Positions 43,815 to 56,001 of a stretch of 64,000 nt of DNA are shown here, one piece after another. The notes under the pieces were generated by a model. That model was not told the DNA's origin, made no database searches, and saw nothing but the letters and a program-made list of their open reading frames with translations. Position 1 is the stretch's first letter; each line of letters starts with the position of its first letter. A program made the translations under genes and the position numbers. The stretch comes from Entonaema liquescens (Eukaryota; Ascomycota; Sordariomycetes; Xylariales; Xylariaceae), in assembly GCA_902805475.1 (NCBI GenBank), contig CADCSX010000012.1, forward strand, positions 1,178,001 through 1,242,000, given 5' to 3'.

Positions 43815-45323
43815 ATGGCTCCCAAAAGCCTTGCACCACCGCCCATATCTATCACTCCCGTTATCCAGACCCCCGACGACGGTAGTGATTACGATCTTGA
43901 CGGCGGTGACGACGATAATATTCAGGTGGATTTGGATTACGCCATTTATGATCGGAATAGCTTACTTACGCCTGATCGCGATTCCTTCTACGATCCCAAT
44001 CGCTTATCGCCAGTCGCTCCCACTTTTCAGATCAACGACTTCTCCAGTCCTTCCAATATGACGTCTAACTCGGGCGGTCTCAACGAAAATGCTTCACCCA
44101 TTGATATTCCAAGCTCGTCCAATGGCGCTCCGAATCCTTTCAACTTCCAGACCCAGGTGATTTCTACCTCTCCTGTCAAGCCAAACGTGGGCCAGCGTCG
44201 TGGTCACAAATACAAGCACTCGAGTATCAGCGCCCAGCACCAGATCTTTCAAGAGCCGCCGCCACGTCCACCGCTTGCTCTGCCGCGCGATCTTCCTATA
44301 CCCACCGTGAAGGAAGCATGGAAGTCTATGTCGAAAGACCAACGCCGCCGGTTGTACTGGTGCATGTGCCATTGCGTCATCGCCATGTCCGTCTTTCTCT
44401 CCGCTCACGGCTCCCTCGCCATGACAGCCCTCTCCCATCTCGTCTTCTTCGACGTCGGGTCCGCGTTGATCTGCGTGGCCGTCGAGGTCCTCGGCAACTT
44501 CGAGGTGTGGAAGCGAAGCAGCATCCGACACCCCTTCGGCCTCGAGCGCGCCGAGGTCCTCGCCGGCTTCGCCCTAAGCATCTTTCTTATCTTCGGTGGT
44601 TTCGATCTCGTTAGCCATAACTTGAAGCACGTTCTGGAGGGGAAGGGTGGTCACGCATCGCACCACCCTGATCCCCACGAAGGCTCGGCTCCCAGAGTAC
44701 CCCCCGGAGACGTCGACATGGCGAGCCTGGCTGCTATCCTCGCAACCCTCGTGAGCGCGTACGGCCTACGGAACCACGCCCGCATCAGCAAGGTCATGCG
44801 CGTGAGCTACCTCGCCAGTCTCCCCAGCGTCCTCTCGAACCCCTTCCACTTCCTAACGCTCTCCACCTCCGCCCTCATGGTCCTGCTCCCCCTGCTCTTC
44901 GTCCCCATCAGCGTGCTCCTCGACAGCACCATCTGCGCCCTCGTCGCCGTCGCCATGTTCGCCCTCGGCACCCGTCTCGCCGTCGCCCAAGGCCTCATGC
45001 TACTAATGAGCTACGGCGGACGCTCCGGTTCCGGCAGCCCGGGCAAGAACAGGGACGTCGGCGTCGCCGACGTGGTGCGCGAGATCGAGGCCGAGCCTGC
45101 CGTCGAGAGGGTCGATGAAGCCCAGTTCTGGCAGGTCCACTACGGCCTCTGCATGGCTAACCTCAAGCTCTCCGTCACCAGGGGCGCCGACGATGCCGCT
45201 CTCAGCCGCCTCCGCGCCCGCGTCGCGAGTCTCGTCCAGAATAGGCTGGGCGAGGGCTACGGCAAGGGCGGGAGCTTGCGGTGGGAGGTTAGCCTGCAGG
45301 TGGGCACGGCGGGGACGTACTAG
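43815..45323 (+). CDS. ZRG17: Zrg17-type cation diffusion facilitator (zinc transporter subunit)
   Basis: Subunit of the ER/secretory-pathway zinc importer, which in yeast works as a heterodimer with Msc2. The frame is 502 aa from ATG 43815 (MAPKSLAPPPISITPVIQTP); a TTG two codons earlier is not needed. The N-terminal 170 residues are cytosolic and disordered, followed by the membrane domain with about six helices (RLYWCMCHCVIAMSVFLSAH, LSHLVFFDVGSALICVAVEV, the signature RHPFGLERAEVLAGFALSIF, SLAAILATLVSAYGL, FLTLSTSALMVLLPLLFVPI, STICALVAVAMFALGTRLAV). The HPFGxERxEVLAGF motif is the CDF hallmark. The HxxxD metal site of helix 5 is not visible (SNPFHFLTLS), as expected for the non-transporting partner. 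Single exon. Third codon positions are very GC-rich in the membrane part. Confidence 0.9.
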   Translation: MAPKSLAPPPISITPVIQTPDDGSDYDLDGGDDDNIQVDLDYAIYDRNSLLTPDRDSFYDPNRLSPVAPTFQINDFSSPSNMTSNSGGLNENASPIDIPSSSNGAPNPFNFQTQVISTSPVKPNVGQRRGHKYKHSSISAQHQIFQEPPPRPPLALPRDLPIPTVKEAWKSMSKDQRRRLYWCMCHCVIAMSVFLSAHGSLAMTALSHLVFFDVGSALICVAVEVLGNFEVWKRSSIRHPFGLERAEVLAGFALSIFLIFGGFDLVSHNLKHVLEGKGGHASHHPDPHEGSAPRVPPGDVDMASLAAILATLVSAYGLRNHARISKVMRVSYLASLPSVLSNPFHFLTLSTSALMVLLPLLFVPISVLLDSTICALVAVAMFALGTRLAVAQGLMLLMSYGGRSGSGSPGKNRDVGVADVVREIEAEPAVERVDEAQFWQVHYGLCMANLKLSVTRGADDAALSRLRARVASLVQNRLGEGYGKGGSLRWEVSLQVGTAGTY

Positions 45324-46530
45324 GTAACGGATGGGTTGTTGGTTTTGTGGCTAGCTGATTTACTTGCTTGCGTTGGGGTTGGGAAAAAAATTTATAATAA
45401 CTCGGAGTTATACATACACCACACATACATATATAATGAGGGCGGAGCACTGTTGGCGTTGTCGTTGTCGTTGTTGTTGCTGCTAGATTAGAGTAGAGAG
45501 GGGAGAGAGACAGTTGGTGGCGGTGCATACGTCTGATACTTTTTTCACTGTATATATCTTTAAGTGACTGACGAGGCTTTTGTATATATCGTTATGGCCT
45601 ACTAGGTAGGTAGGCTCTAAAAAGGGCACAGGAAAAGAAATATAACACTTCAATAGCAGAAGAAGATTGCTGTTAGTCCGTGCCTGGGAAGTATGTGAAT
45701 TTCAAGTGTGTACCCAGGTAAAAATGAGTATCGTTTAGGAATACTGATAACTATGCTCTATAGCAAGGAAATATTCGAGACTACAAAGTCCTATTCTCCT
45801 CGTCGATGTAGGATAAGAGGGAGTGGTACAGAGCGTAGAGGCTATTTGGCGGATATATTAGAAAGTGGCAAGTGAACAAGTCAAGTATAAAGGCGCATTC
45901 GGAGCCGGTGCAAAAGATAATTCGAATATACGTGATTCGGCACGCGGTAGGTAGGTATGTATGTAGAATATAGTAAGTCTCTATACCCTGTATACTTTTA
46001 AGGATAACCGCCTCTCTGTCTACATGTCACATTGCCTAACACGTCTACCAACTTACCATTCCAACCAGTGGTTACATCGTGGACTATTCAGATAGGACAG
46101 TATGTATCTAGGCCATCCTTCTTACTGCCGTTCGTGGCATGGAGTACAAGGAGGGGGAGGGGGGAACGAGGTCGACAGATCCCGTCCTTCAACCTTGATG
46201 GTCAAGTCGCTCGGCAGACAGACAGACAGGCGAGGGGAGCTTGGCTTAGCTTTATGCTGTATTCCATTGTGCTTACTACCTGAGCTACCAGCTAACGAAA
46301 ACAGACTCGCTATGCTAAGGGCATGAAGTTGATGTTACAGTAAAGCAAGACTGGTTTCTCGTAAGCCGGAAGAAAGAAATCCTACTTCCAATATGATAAT
46401 CAAACTCCGCTATATATGCCCAAACCGAGCATATCCCATCAACGAACATATAAAGTTAGTTTCATGCTACTCTCCCCTGCTTTCGTCAGGCTAGATTTGA
46501 TATTAGCCATGCCGGCGTAGCAATCAAGGA
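45324..46530. other. convergent intergenic region
   Basis: About 1.2 kb between ZRG17 and the 3' end of the RING-H2 gene. It contains a GTTGTC/GTTGTT repeat near 45451-45480 and CAGA repeats near 46218-46229. No gene recognised. Confidence 0.6.
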
Positions 46531-47610
46531 CTACCGCTCCCAAAAAGATACGCTGTCGAATGCATCGTCCACCTCCCGACGAACCCACGCGAACTTGTCC
46601 CAGAAGTCATCCAGCCTCAGCTGCAGCTCGTTCTCCGCCGCGTCCCGGTATCGAATAGCGACGGGGCTCAGCTCGATGAACCCCTCGTGCTGGCGTTTGA
46701 ACACGAAATGTTTTACCAGGAGCTTGTCGTACAATTCGGCGAGCCTCGGGAATGCCGCCATGTTGATCGGGAGGGGGACGTTGGGGTATTGCCGGCGAAA
46801 GCTTGCGAACTTGGCCCTCATCTTGTCGATCTGCGTGTAAACGATCTGGGGACACCTGTGTTCTATGGTAAAAGCGACAACCACCTTGGTGAAGGCCATG
46901 ATGGAGTTCGCGTGGGCTTCTCCCCGGCGAAGACGAAACTGGAAGTTGTGCTTCCTGGGGCGCGGGAGCCAGACACCACGGCCCCCTTCCTGGTAGAAGG
47001 GGATGTCCAGAAAGAGTTCTCCGTCCGTTGGGATGATGTTTGGAAGTGCGTGGATGTCATCGGGGTCATGTCTATGGAACAACTCGGACCCGGGATGGGT
47101 TACATCCCAGGGGGCATACGTGCCCTCGCCTAAGATGGGAATGCCTAATACCAGCAGCTGGTACCCGATCTCATCCCAGTTCTCCATAGTAAATGGACAT
47201 AGAGGTCGAGCGACGGCTGGAACCTCGTGCGTGTCCGACATGAACTCATATAAGGGGCAGTTTGTCCGGAACTCCTGAGGTAGGATGGTGACGCCGGGAC
47301 GGAGGTAGTATTGAGACACGACGTCGCCGCACTCGTAGGCGAGCCAGGCGCGGCATAGGGGGCAAGTCACACGGCATACTTCGAAGTGGGCTGGATTCTA
47401 GACTTGCGTCCATTGACTGATACACTCGGCGTGAAAACCGTGGCGGCAGGGAAGTATTGTGGCCTCGTCGCAATCAATTTCGGAAAGACAGACGGAACAT
47501 ATCATTTCCCCTTGTGACGACAGCGGCCTTTGTGGGTGCTGAGTCCTGCTGGGCTCTGCTTCCTTTTCTGTGCGCTCGATTTGGCACACTTCCTTTCCGC
47601 TTGTACTCAT
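46531..47610 (-). pseudogene. RING-H2 E3 ligase-like gene with an in-frame TAG inside the RING
   Basis: From ATG 47610 the frame encodes ICSVCLSEIDCDEATILPCR and HGFHAECISQWTQV, then TAG (47398-47400), and continues without any shift as NPAHFEVCRVTCPLCRAWLA to a stop at 46531. The two parts together give a complete RING-H2 (CxxC...C-H-H-C...CPLC) whose last Cys pair lies after the TAG. The total is exactly 360 codons including both stops. No GT-AG pair around the TAG makes an intron of usable size that keeps the zinc ligands. The region after the RING (about 270 residues, for example VVAFTIEHRCPQIVYTQIDK) shows no known domain. The long intact downstream frame argues that the lesion is recent, an assembly error, or a read-through stop. 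Confidence 0.7.
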
Positions 47611-49903
47611 GATAGTATAGGTTTTTAGCGTACAACCTGATATTTTAAGAAGGGTTATTAACGATAGTTGGAATATAAATATCCAAGAGTAGCGAGAGAA
47701 ACAGGACGTGCTATTATTTTGCAGAGCATTGAGAGAACATCAGATATGAATGACGACGAGTAATTTAGTAGTTATACAAGTTTAGTTATATAAGGCTTTC
47801 TGGAAGCTGCGGTCGTTACTAAGAGCAAGAGGCAAGACAAAGTTAGGTATAGAAACGATGGGTAGCTACATGTCTACCTTCTTTTTTTCATTTGTGTCGT
47901 CCTATTTAGGTGTTCGCTGTTTCCTATACATCTACTTCACTGGGAGGCAATGGTCCGAATAATATTTCAACGAGTCACTATTGTCTTATATCTCTGGTTC
48001 ATCTTTTCCCCTTCCCTCTTGGGTTATTTAATGCTAGATATAACTGCATCATGGCCGGGACTAGGGACTCCAAGAAGACATACGTGAAGAGGACTTGATG
48101 GAATTTACAAGTAACTCTATTCTCTTACTACCTATCTAAGAGGAAACAAAAAGTTCTCTCAAGATGGCATAGAACACCCTTCTGATACTGAAGCGAACAC
48201 ACCGCAAGCTCATCAAAGCTACAGCCTACGTAATGAATCAGGCGAAAACTATTATATAGTACTCAAACCTTCACCGGAGAACAAAGAGCAGACTATCATT
48301 GAGAAAATTGCAGAACTATACCCTAATACACATTGCTGTCACTCAAAATTCTAAGTACCCAAGCTGATATTATTCGGCATGTAGGCGAGGCTTGTTTCTC
48401 TGAACATTCAACCTCGTTCGGCTCCGAGTAGACATACCTTAGCTCGAGAGAACAGCGGCTACGAAAAATGAAGTCAAATTGTTACGACTTAACTCTCCAG
48501 ACAAATATACCCGCTTACATGGCAGTCCGCTTACAAGTTATCGTCTAACTACTATCATAACTGTCAAGTCAACTTTCAGTCAATCACACATTCCTTACCT
48601 ACTTACTGACATCTAATACCTGAGCGATTATTTCCCAAACAATCGCCAACAGCCTCGGGACGTAACAAGGCCTCCAACTTGGAGCAAAAACACGTACCAC
48701 ACGAAAAAAAGCCGCTGAGGCGCTGCACGGCATCTAAATCCAATGCAGGTCGGGAAACCGGCGTACTCGACAGCTGCCGCTTTAAACATCGCAAGTCCGC
48801 CGATTCCCTCCCCTCACTGTTTCCAACCCACATCGGGATCAGATCAGATCAAGATCAATCCTCAAAGGCGAAAACCGGCTACGATAACCAGAGCCTCGTT
48901 ATAAGCTGAGGTAGTATATCGAGCATAAGTCGCGTTCCTGTCGAGTAGAGCCTTAATTTCCCCCCGCCTGCCCCTCCGCCAGCAAATGCGGTGTGTGGTC
49001 TTAATCGTCTGCCTGGCGCGTCTCCCCGTCCTGGGAGTAGAATCCTTCTGGTGTTTCACATGGGGTGGCCTAATCAAGGACAAAACGGCGAGAGTAATAA
49101 ACGTCGTGTGGTAGGTATGTATCTTATCCCGGTCTCGTCTTCGTTCTCGCGTGCTGATGTGACGGGATGGGCTTCTGTGGTATGCACTAGATAGGAGTTA
49201 TGAAGACGGCACTCGGCACCTGGGAGATGAGATACGAGTCTGGCAAAGTCGTATGTTATGTAGGCATGTATGTATATGTATATGTGTATGTATATATGTA
49301 TATACGCCGCTGTCTTTTTGGGTCACGGCTTTGCGGATTCGAGTGCGCCGGGAAGAGGACGGGTTGCATTCGATAATCGTCCTGTAAGCGACGGGAAGAA
49401 ATATTCGTGGCACTTGGACTTAAGGGGTGCGATAGGAAGGACGGGAATCGATGCAAAGTTGTACGATACGTTAGGTAGGTAAGTAAGTAGAGTGGTGGGC
49501 GGTATTGATTAAGTAGCGGTCAAACGATACCCCGAGGGATTAATTGTATTTTATATGTACATAGATAGTATGTGATGTTTCGTCATTGGTTTCACAGAGA
49601 TATAACTAGTATAACTAACTATCAGATATGACTATCAGATATGACTATCAGATGTAACTATCAGATGTAACTATCAGATGGTGGTGGATATGAGAAACGT
49701 GGCGCTGATATTCCCTCTTTTGTGGCTCATAAACTTATTAACTGATTAACTGATTAACTTATTAAATTACCTTAGCAGTAATTAGAACAAGTTTCTCCAG
49801 AAGGTATCAATTATATTACCTAGGTAGTAACTCTTAATAAGTCCAAACCTGAAAGCGTCGACTTGCGTTCCCGGGAACCAACGTGGCACAGCATCGACAA
49901 AAT
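47611..49903. other. intergenic, no gene recognised
   Basis: About 2.3 kb. A frame without start (48115-48354) reads like protein (SYSLRNESGENYYIVLKPSP), but no family is recognised and no splice partner is clear. There are TATG/TGTA repeats at 49258-49305, a 13-bp tandem repeat at 49619-49680 and TACCTAGGTA at 49817-49826. Confidence 0.5.
49619..49680. repeat. 13-bp tandem repeat, about 4.8 copies
   Basis: Units of CTATCAGATATGA (two) and CTATCAGATGTAA (two) plus a partial fifth. It lies 220 bp upstream of the sugar kinase start. Confidence 0.9.
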
Positions 49904-51594
49904 ATGAAGAAGAAGCTCGTTTGTGTTGGGGCATGCTATGTCGATACTATCCTCGAGTGAGTTTTAACACCCCTTCCCCCCCTGTTGCATAATAATAAGC
50001 ATGCGCCTGACTCAGATCAATCTCACCCACGTCGTAGCGTGCCTCAATACCCGGGCGAGGATTCCAAATTACGTGCCACCGATTTACAAGTCCGCCGAGG
50101 TGGTAATTGTCCAAACACGCTTCAAGTACTCCAGCAGCTCCTAAGGGAGCGAGACGATGACGATGGCGGTGACGGTGATGGCGGTCGAGACTTCATCAGA
50201 CCTTACCTGATATCATGCCTGCCTAGTGCCGACGCGCCTGCGACGGCAACCATAGTGGACTCCTTTGGCCCGGGAAGCCTGGTCGATTTCACAAAGTGCA
50301 TATTCCGCGAGGATCACCGCCAGCCGGCTAGCAGCTACATCATACGTAGCGAAGCCACCGGGAGCCGCACCCTCGTCAACTACAACGACCTACCTGAGAT
50401 GACGATCGACGAATTCGTCGCCGCCGCCGATGAAGTCGGCGACGATGATACCTGGTTCCACTTCGAGGTATGCGCCCCAGACAACCATCACGAATAAGGC
50501 GGATTCTTGCAAAAACTGGGGAAAAGAAAGAGAGACAAATGCTTTTCTGATATGGAAACTTAACTCACCCTAAAGACATGCATATAGGGACGGATACCTG
50601 AAACTACGTTGCAGTGCATCCGGCATCTAAGGCGGTCGTTCCCCAATACTAAAGTAAGTGTCGAGGTCGAAAAACCGGGCCGAGAGGGATTGGAAGACCT
50701 GGCGGCTGAAGTGGACGTTGTGTTCTATTCGCGGAGCTGGGCTGAAGTGAGTCACTTTTTTTTTTTTTTTTTCTTTCTTTCTACTCGTGCGAAGACGGCG
50801 GGGAAAAAATGGTTTGCTACGCTGTGCTGTGCTGTAGGGGGAGAGGGGGCCGTTCAAGTTAAGTTAAGTTAAACCAAGTTCGAAATGCGAGTTAACCATC
50901 AAACCCGATCTCCTAGAGTAAGCGGTACGGTAGTGCTCAGGAATGCCTGAGTGCCCAATCGGGCGTGGCCCGCAAGGCGTGAGTTGCATTTTGGTCCTGG
51001 GTCGCTAAGAAAAGGCGAAACGAATGCAAGCACAAAGCGGTGCGCTGAGATAATAACAATGTTGATTTGCAGGAGTCTCCTCTGCTGTACGTGGGGATCG
51101 GACGGTGCATCGTGTCTATCACTTCCCAGTCAGAAGGCCGTGTCTTGTCCGGCTACCTTGCCTGGGCAAACCATTTCCGTAGTGGAGTATGTCAGACCGC
51201 CGGAGAGAACAACAGCAGCAGCAGCCCCAGACCCGGGGAGAGGGGAGTTGTTGCCCCCTTCGAGGCGTCATCCCTAAGAAAGAGAGACACTACCACTGTT
51301 GTTGCTGCTGCTGCTGCTGCTGCTATTCAAGAAAGCAAGATTGTTAGACTAACAAGTATCCCTGCGTTTAGCACCGTAGGAGCAGGTGACACCTTCATAG
51401 CCGGTATGTTGTTCGGGCTGCTGTGCCACCACGAGGACTGGGACACCGAGAAGAAAGTCCAGTTTGCTGTGCAGCTGGCTACGTGCAAGGTGCAACGGGA
51501 CGGGTTCGACGGCCTTGGGATCCTGGGGTTGGAGCGCCAGGAAGTGGCGTCGTCACAAAATGAAACTGGACGGACGATCGATTATGAGATGTGA
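49904..51594 (+). CDS. PfkB-family carbohydrate kinase (ketohexokinase-like)
   Basis: Likely phosphorylates a ketose or related sugar. The reading is spread over six exons: 49904-49956, 50038-50467, 50588-50746, 50941-50978, 51073-51186 and 51372-51594 (about 338 aa). Introns have GTGAGT, GTATGC or GTATGT donors. The start MKKKLVCVGACYVDTIL is the PfkB beta-strand, followed by VPQYPGEDSKLRATDLQVRR and GGNCPNTLQVL (substrate side). Exon 4 is only 38 nt (ECLSAQSGVARKA). Exon 5 encodes SLLCCTWGSDGA. The last splice joins GA with C to give VVDTVGAGDTFIAGML, the catalytic GAGD motif with its base Asp. Homologues usually have a few residues between WAE (exon 3) and ECL (exon 4), so a further microexon in 50747-50940 is possible. 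Substrate not proven. Confidence 0.82.
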
Positions 51595-54500
51595 CTAGTT
51601 AGCGAGAGAGAGAAAAAGCCCCGTTGGTCGTGTGACGGGTTTGAAAAAAAAAAAAAAACAATTAAAAAAAGGGCAACTCGGGGGCGCGTATTTTGGCTGG
51701 AGCTGGGGAGCTGGAAACCTAGGACTAGGACCAGGACTGAGACTTGGAACTTGGTTGCCAAACACCACGATAGCTAGTGTTGTTTAGAAACATTCAGGTA
51801 TCTAGTTCGCATAAGTTCGGACGCAAGAAAAGAGACCGTCCATTAAAGGGCTTGCATGGATCGGTGACTTCGTAACGAACGTACCATATCGTACATATCC
51901 TGGGGGAAGAGAGGGGAGGGGGGACCCCATCCCTTGGATTGGTAGAGCCGGGTGGTATAGTATATAGTGGTAAGTAGTATTTGTGGCATTAGTAGTATGA
52001 TTAGTCTAGGTATGATAAACCCCTTCTACGTACATACGTAGAAACGGCCGATGTGTTTTTTGTTGCTGGGCGTGGAGAAGGGAAGGTGAAAAGACCGGCC
52101 GAGACTGGATGATCGTTCTGCAAAGGGTCCTCGAATTAAATGCTAGCGAGGCAATAGGGTAGCTATGGTACATATACTATGTAATAAGGGTACAAGGAGC
52201 GGTGAAACTGTGGATCTCAGTTGGTGCGTGAGATGGATTTGCCCGGAATGGTAATTCGTAGTATTATGTATCTGGGTAACTATATATCTTATAGTATTGA
52301 GGTATTGGGATGGGGGAGAGTAGTGAGAGTAGTGAGAGTAGGTATGTAGGCATGTTACTGTATAAGGTATGTAAATTGTATTGTAAATAGGGGGGAACCT
52401 GGCACGGGTAATAGTCCGTAAGTAACACCATCCATAGTAACGTTATTAGTCGTACACATGCAACTATTCCCGCATTTTATCGATACGATATCCACATTAT
52501 GTGGTTTGTGTCTTAGTGTAAGTATCCAGGTTAAGTTGCTTGTCTGAGTGCTATATCTGTCGCATCGCATCCCACCTTTTCGGCTTCCCATGCGAGTTCT
52601 TGTGGATGCCGGAGCCGCTCTCCTGTGCTCCGTAAGTTCTGGACCGCCGGGACATTGCCCACAAAATGGGGGCTTATGATGGCACCACGAGTTGTATCGA
52701 GAAACTTCTCTGAACGTAGGATTGGGGAACCGTCTCAGAGTTGGCACCGAACAAAACTAACACATAGTATTCGGCCCACGGGCCACTAGTCCACGACAAG
52801 CTCCCTCTTTTTTCTCCTTTTTTTTTTTTTTTTAATACTTCTTGTCTTTATTTTATGAACCCCTAACTAAAGCGCCTGTCGCTTGGAATACCATACCCAT
52901 GTCCGGCAGTGGGTGGCTGTTCTGGAATTCGCATATTACGTACCCAACCTTGTCGCTGCGGATGTTGAAAAGCCGCATCAATAAGTTGCCGCCTGTCGTG
53001 CTCTTTGGTACCGAAGATCCCAACCCCTATCGAAATCTGCCTGAGCCAAACCGACGCCCCCAAATCGAGAGGGAGCTTTTCTTTTGATGGTGTTTGGATG
53101 GTGGATGGGTTGGGTTACCTACCCCTCCAGCTCGAACCCTCATTAGGTGTGTGGTTGAGAAAAAGCTATACGGTAGGCTATGAGTAATATTAAACATATA
53201 TATCCCATTGTGCATGTATATATATGTAGATACCTAAATATGTACATATGTAATTGTTCCGGAAGATATGCGGCCGCTACGAAGATTGGGTCATTGGCTA
53301 ACTTTTGCAGGAGGTGATAGTCATGACGCAACCAACCCTCTCTCTATTTACTTTGTACGAGGATTGGGGGTCATAGATCATTCGCTAAACCTAAATGTAA
53401 TCATGTACAAATTTTATGTATGTGTGTATGTATGTATGTATGGCTGTGATGGCTGTGTATGTCGAATGGTAAGTGATGCTACGTGCTAGATGATGTGCCG
53501 CTGAAATCAAGTTCGATCGTCCTGAAGGAACACTTCCGACGACAAGGTGCGCAGAAAGCTCGGGCATTTCGGTTACCCATCGACGAATTTCCCCGCGATA
53601 ACTTATTATTTTGTTGCGGTCAGACGATTGGAAAATTCTTAGCGCTTTTGCCTTTTCTTTGAGCACAGTACCGCGGACGTGCATGATGGACCTTTCCGAA
53701 ACAGCATTGGCTTTTCTCGAGACCTCGTTTGCGTGTCTATTTTGAGAGGTGTGATAGAGGTGATGTATCCGGATATATACGGCAAGGAGTAATCCATACG
53801 ATGATACTCTTCTTCGTCCACGTAGGCTTCGATATTGGTTTACGCGAAGATTACCTAGCTTAGATTACCCCCTACTTTGCCTGCTTCGCCCGTGCTGACC
53901 GTGTCGGGTCTACATAATAGAGACGAGACACAAGCTTTGAGTGTTACTATTGATTGCTGGTCTTGGAAAGAAGTCCGTCCTCCATAGTAAACTACCAACC
54001 GGAGTTTGACCCTGATCCTTTCCGGAACAACAGTCTCCTAATGAGTGAGCATAAGACAATATGAGCTCAGACAGATTAGGATTTCTGGTTGTTCCTATGA
54101 TCGCGGCCAATCGTGTTTTATTTGAGTCTAATACACAAACTGCTCAACGCCATGCATGAGCATGCCACTTGAACTGAACTGAACGGTGGCTCAGTTATTG
54201 TCTAGCGGAATATGCCCTCAAACGGAGTTTGCTTGGCTGTGCTGAGAAGTTCTTGTTCCGAGGCTCAGCCGTGGCTCGGAGGAACAGGGTCTGGTGGGAA
54301 GGTAATCGTTAGTATGTAGGTAACGACTACGACTGAGCTATCGACTACCCTACATATTAGCTTCACCTACGAGGGATCGTCAGCCTCCTTTTAGGAGAGT
54401 GTCAGGTCGGTCTAGGTCGATCAAATGCGAAAATTTATCTTTAACTAACGGCCTACCAAGTGGCATGGATGGATCCAGTTGCGGTGGACAGCAGAGTCCA

Positions 54501-55971
54501 TGTAGTCCATGTAGTCCATGTCTTTGAATCCACTCGCCGGATGCACGCCGAAGCAGTATTTGGTGGTACACTCTGCACATCTGGGATCCAAGACTTCGTT
54601 AATGCGCCTAATTAACCAATATGTACAAATTTCTGAACCGTGGGCTGAAATTGGAACGGGAAAGGAAGTTAAAACCAGACCGAGCGCCTAGGATCGGGAC
54701 CTTGGCTGAACCCTCGAGTCCCCTTGTACACGCTGTAATCTGTAGGGATCCTTCTACATAATATACTTACAGGCGCTCTCGTAAAGGATGTGACCCCCTT
54801 ACGAATCGTATGTATGGTTAGTTTACTTATTGTATGGCTTTGTATGGTCGCTACCTAAGCAATCATGGACGATCTCTGCGGCACCTTGACTGTCCAACCC
54901 CCACAGCGAGACAGTCAAGTTACAGCAAGGATCGATTAATAACCTTGTGAGATCTAAATCAAGTGGTCAGCCAAGTTCTAGGCTGGTAGGCTGGTAGGCT
55001 GGCAGGGCTCGGATACGGCTTTACTGTAAAAAGCAATGGAAATCTTCCAGAGAATTCCCTGGTGTCGTTTTCTACAGCATCCCTATCACCCAAATCCCCA
55101 TCTTATCCCTTCACAAGATCTAACCCAAGTAGGCACCATATGCGTGCCATCGTGGCTGATCGTTTTGTATTTACACTTTTTTTTGCCCATAAGCTTCTCG
55201 TACACAATGGCGTCCCCGACAGGACTCCGCTAGAGCCGTGTATGCATTCACTGCTACGCAAAGGAGCCGTAGCTAATGAGATTAAATCATTTGACTTACA
55301 TGGCAAGCGTGGCACGGGATCAATGAGTACAGTACAGTACATACATGTCTGGTAATGTGGTGGGACGGATAGGATGGGCGCTTTAAGCACTTCGCGCCGG
55401 CCGTCTAATTGAATCGTGACGATGACGATGGTGGAGTTAAAAAACCTTTAGATGGACATGCATAATGCGCAACTTTGAATCGCGAGCGCCTCTTTGGCCC
55501 TCCTTGACTGGCAGCGCCACACTTTTTTAAACAAAGATTTATGAGGACTGGGTTTAGCGCCGCCCCCGGTCAAAATCCACAGCTGACGAGTACAATGGTT
55601 AATGTTGTAGTCACCCAAATCACCCAAGTCACCAAGCGGCACGAGGGAAACGAGTCCGCATTTTGAGCGCACAGATCGCCTCCGGGCTTACCTTAAGGTA
55701 GTTGGACCGCTCAGTTGGCAACGTAACCACGCCTAAATAAGTAGTATTCCTAGTATTCCTAGTATCCCTACCGAAACCCTGACTACTTGATAGGCGTGCC
55801 ATGATCGTCAAGCGGGATAAAGAGTTGGCCGCACCAAGGCGTTGTGGAGACAGATGTCCAACTGGCAACTGGCTTTCACACGATCCTGCTACTCATTGCC
55901 CATTTAACAAAAGTGACAAAGGCAGGTCAAGATCGGTTCGGAGTTCCCAAGGAATCGTAGCGCATTTGGTT

Positions 55972-56001
55972 TGGTCTGGTCTGGTCTGGTCTGGTCTGGT
56001 C
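55972..56001. repeat. TGGTC pentanucleotide repeat x 6
   Basis: Six perfect copies of TGGTC in intergenic DNA. Confidence 0.9.

Noticed and set aside
49619..49680. CRISPR-like array
   Set aside because: It is a simple 13-bp tandem repeat without spacers, in a eukaryotic genome.
51187..51371. Frameshift in the sugar kinase between two overlapping frames
   Set aside because: Explained by an ordinary intron with GTATGT donor and TTTAG acceptor that yields VVDTVGAGDTF.
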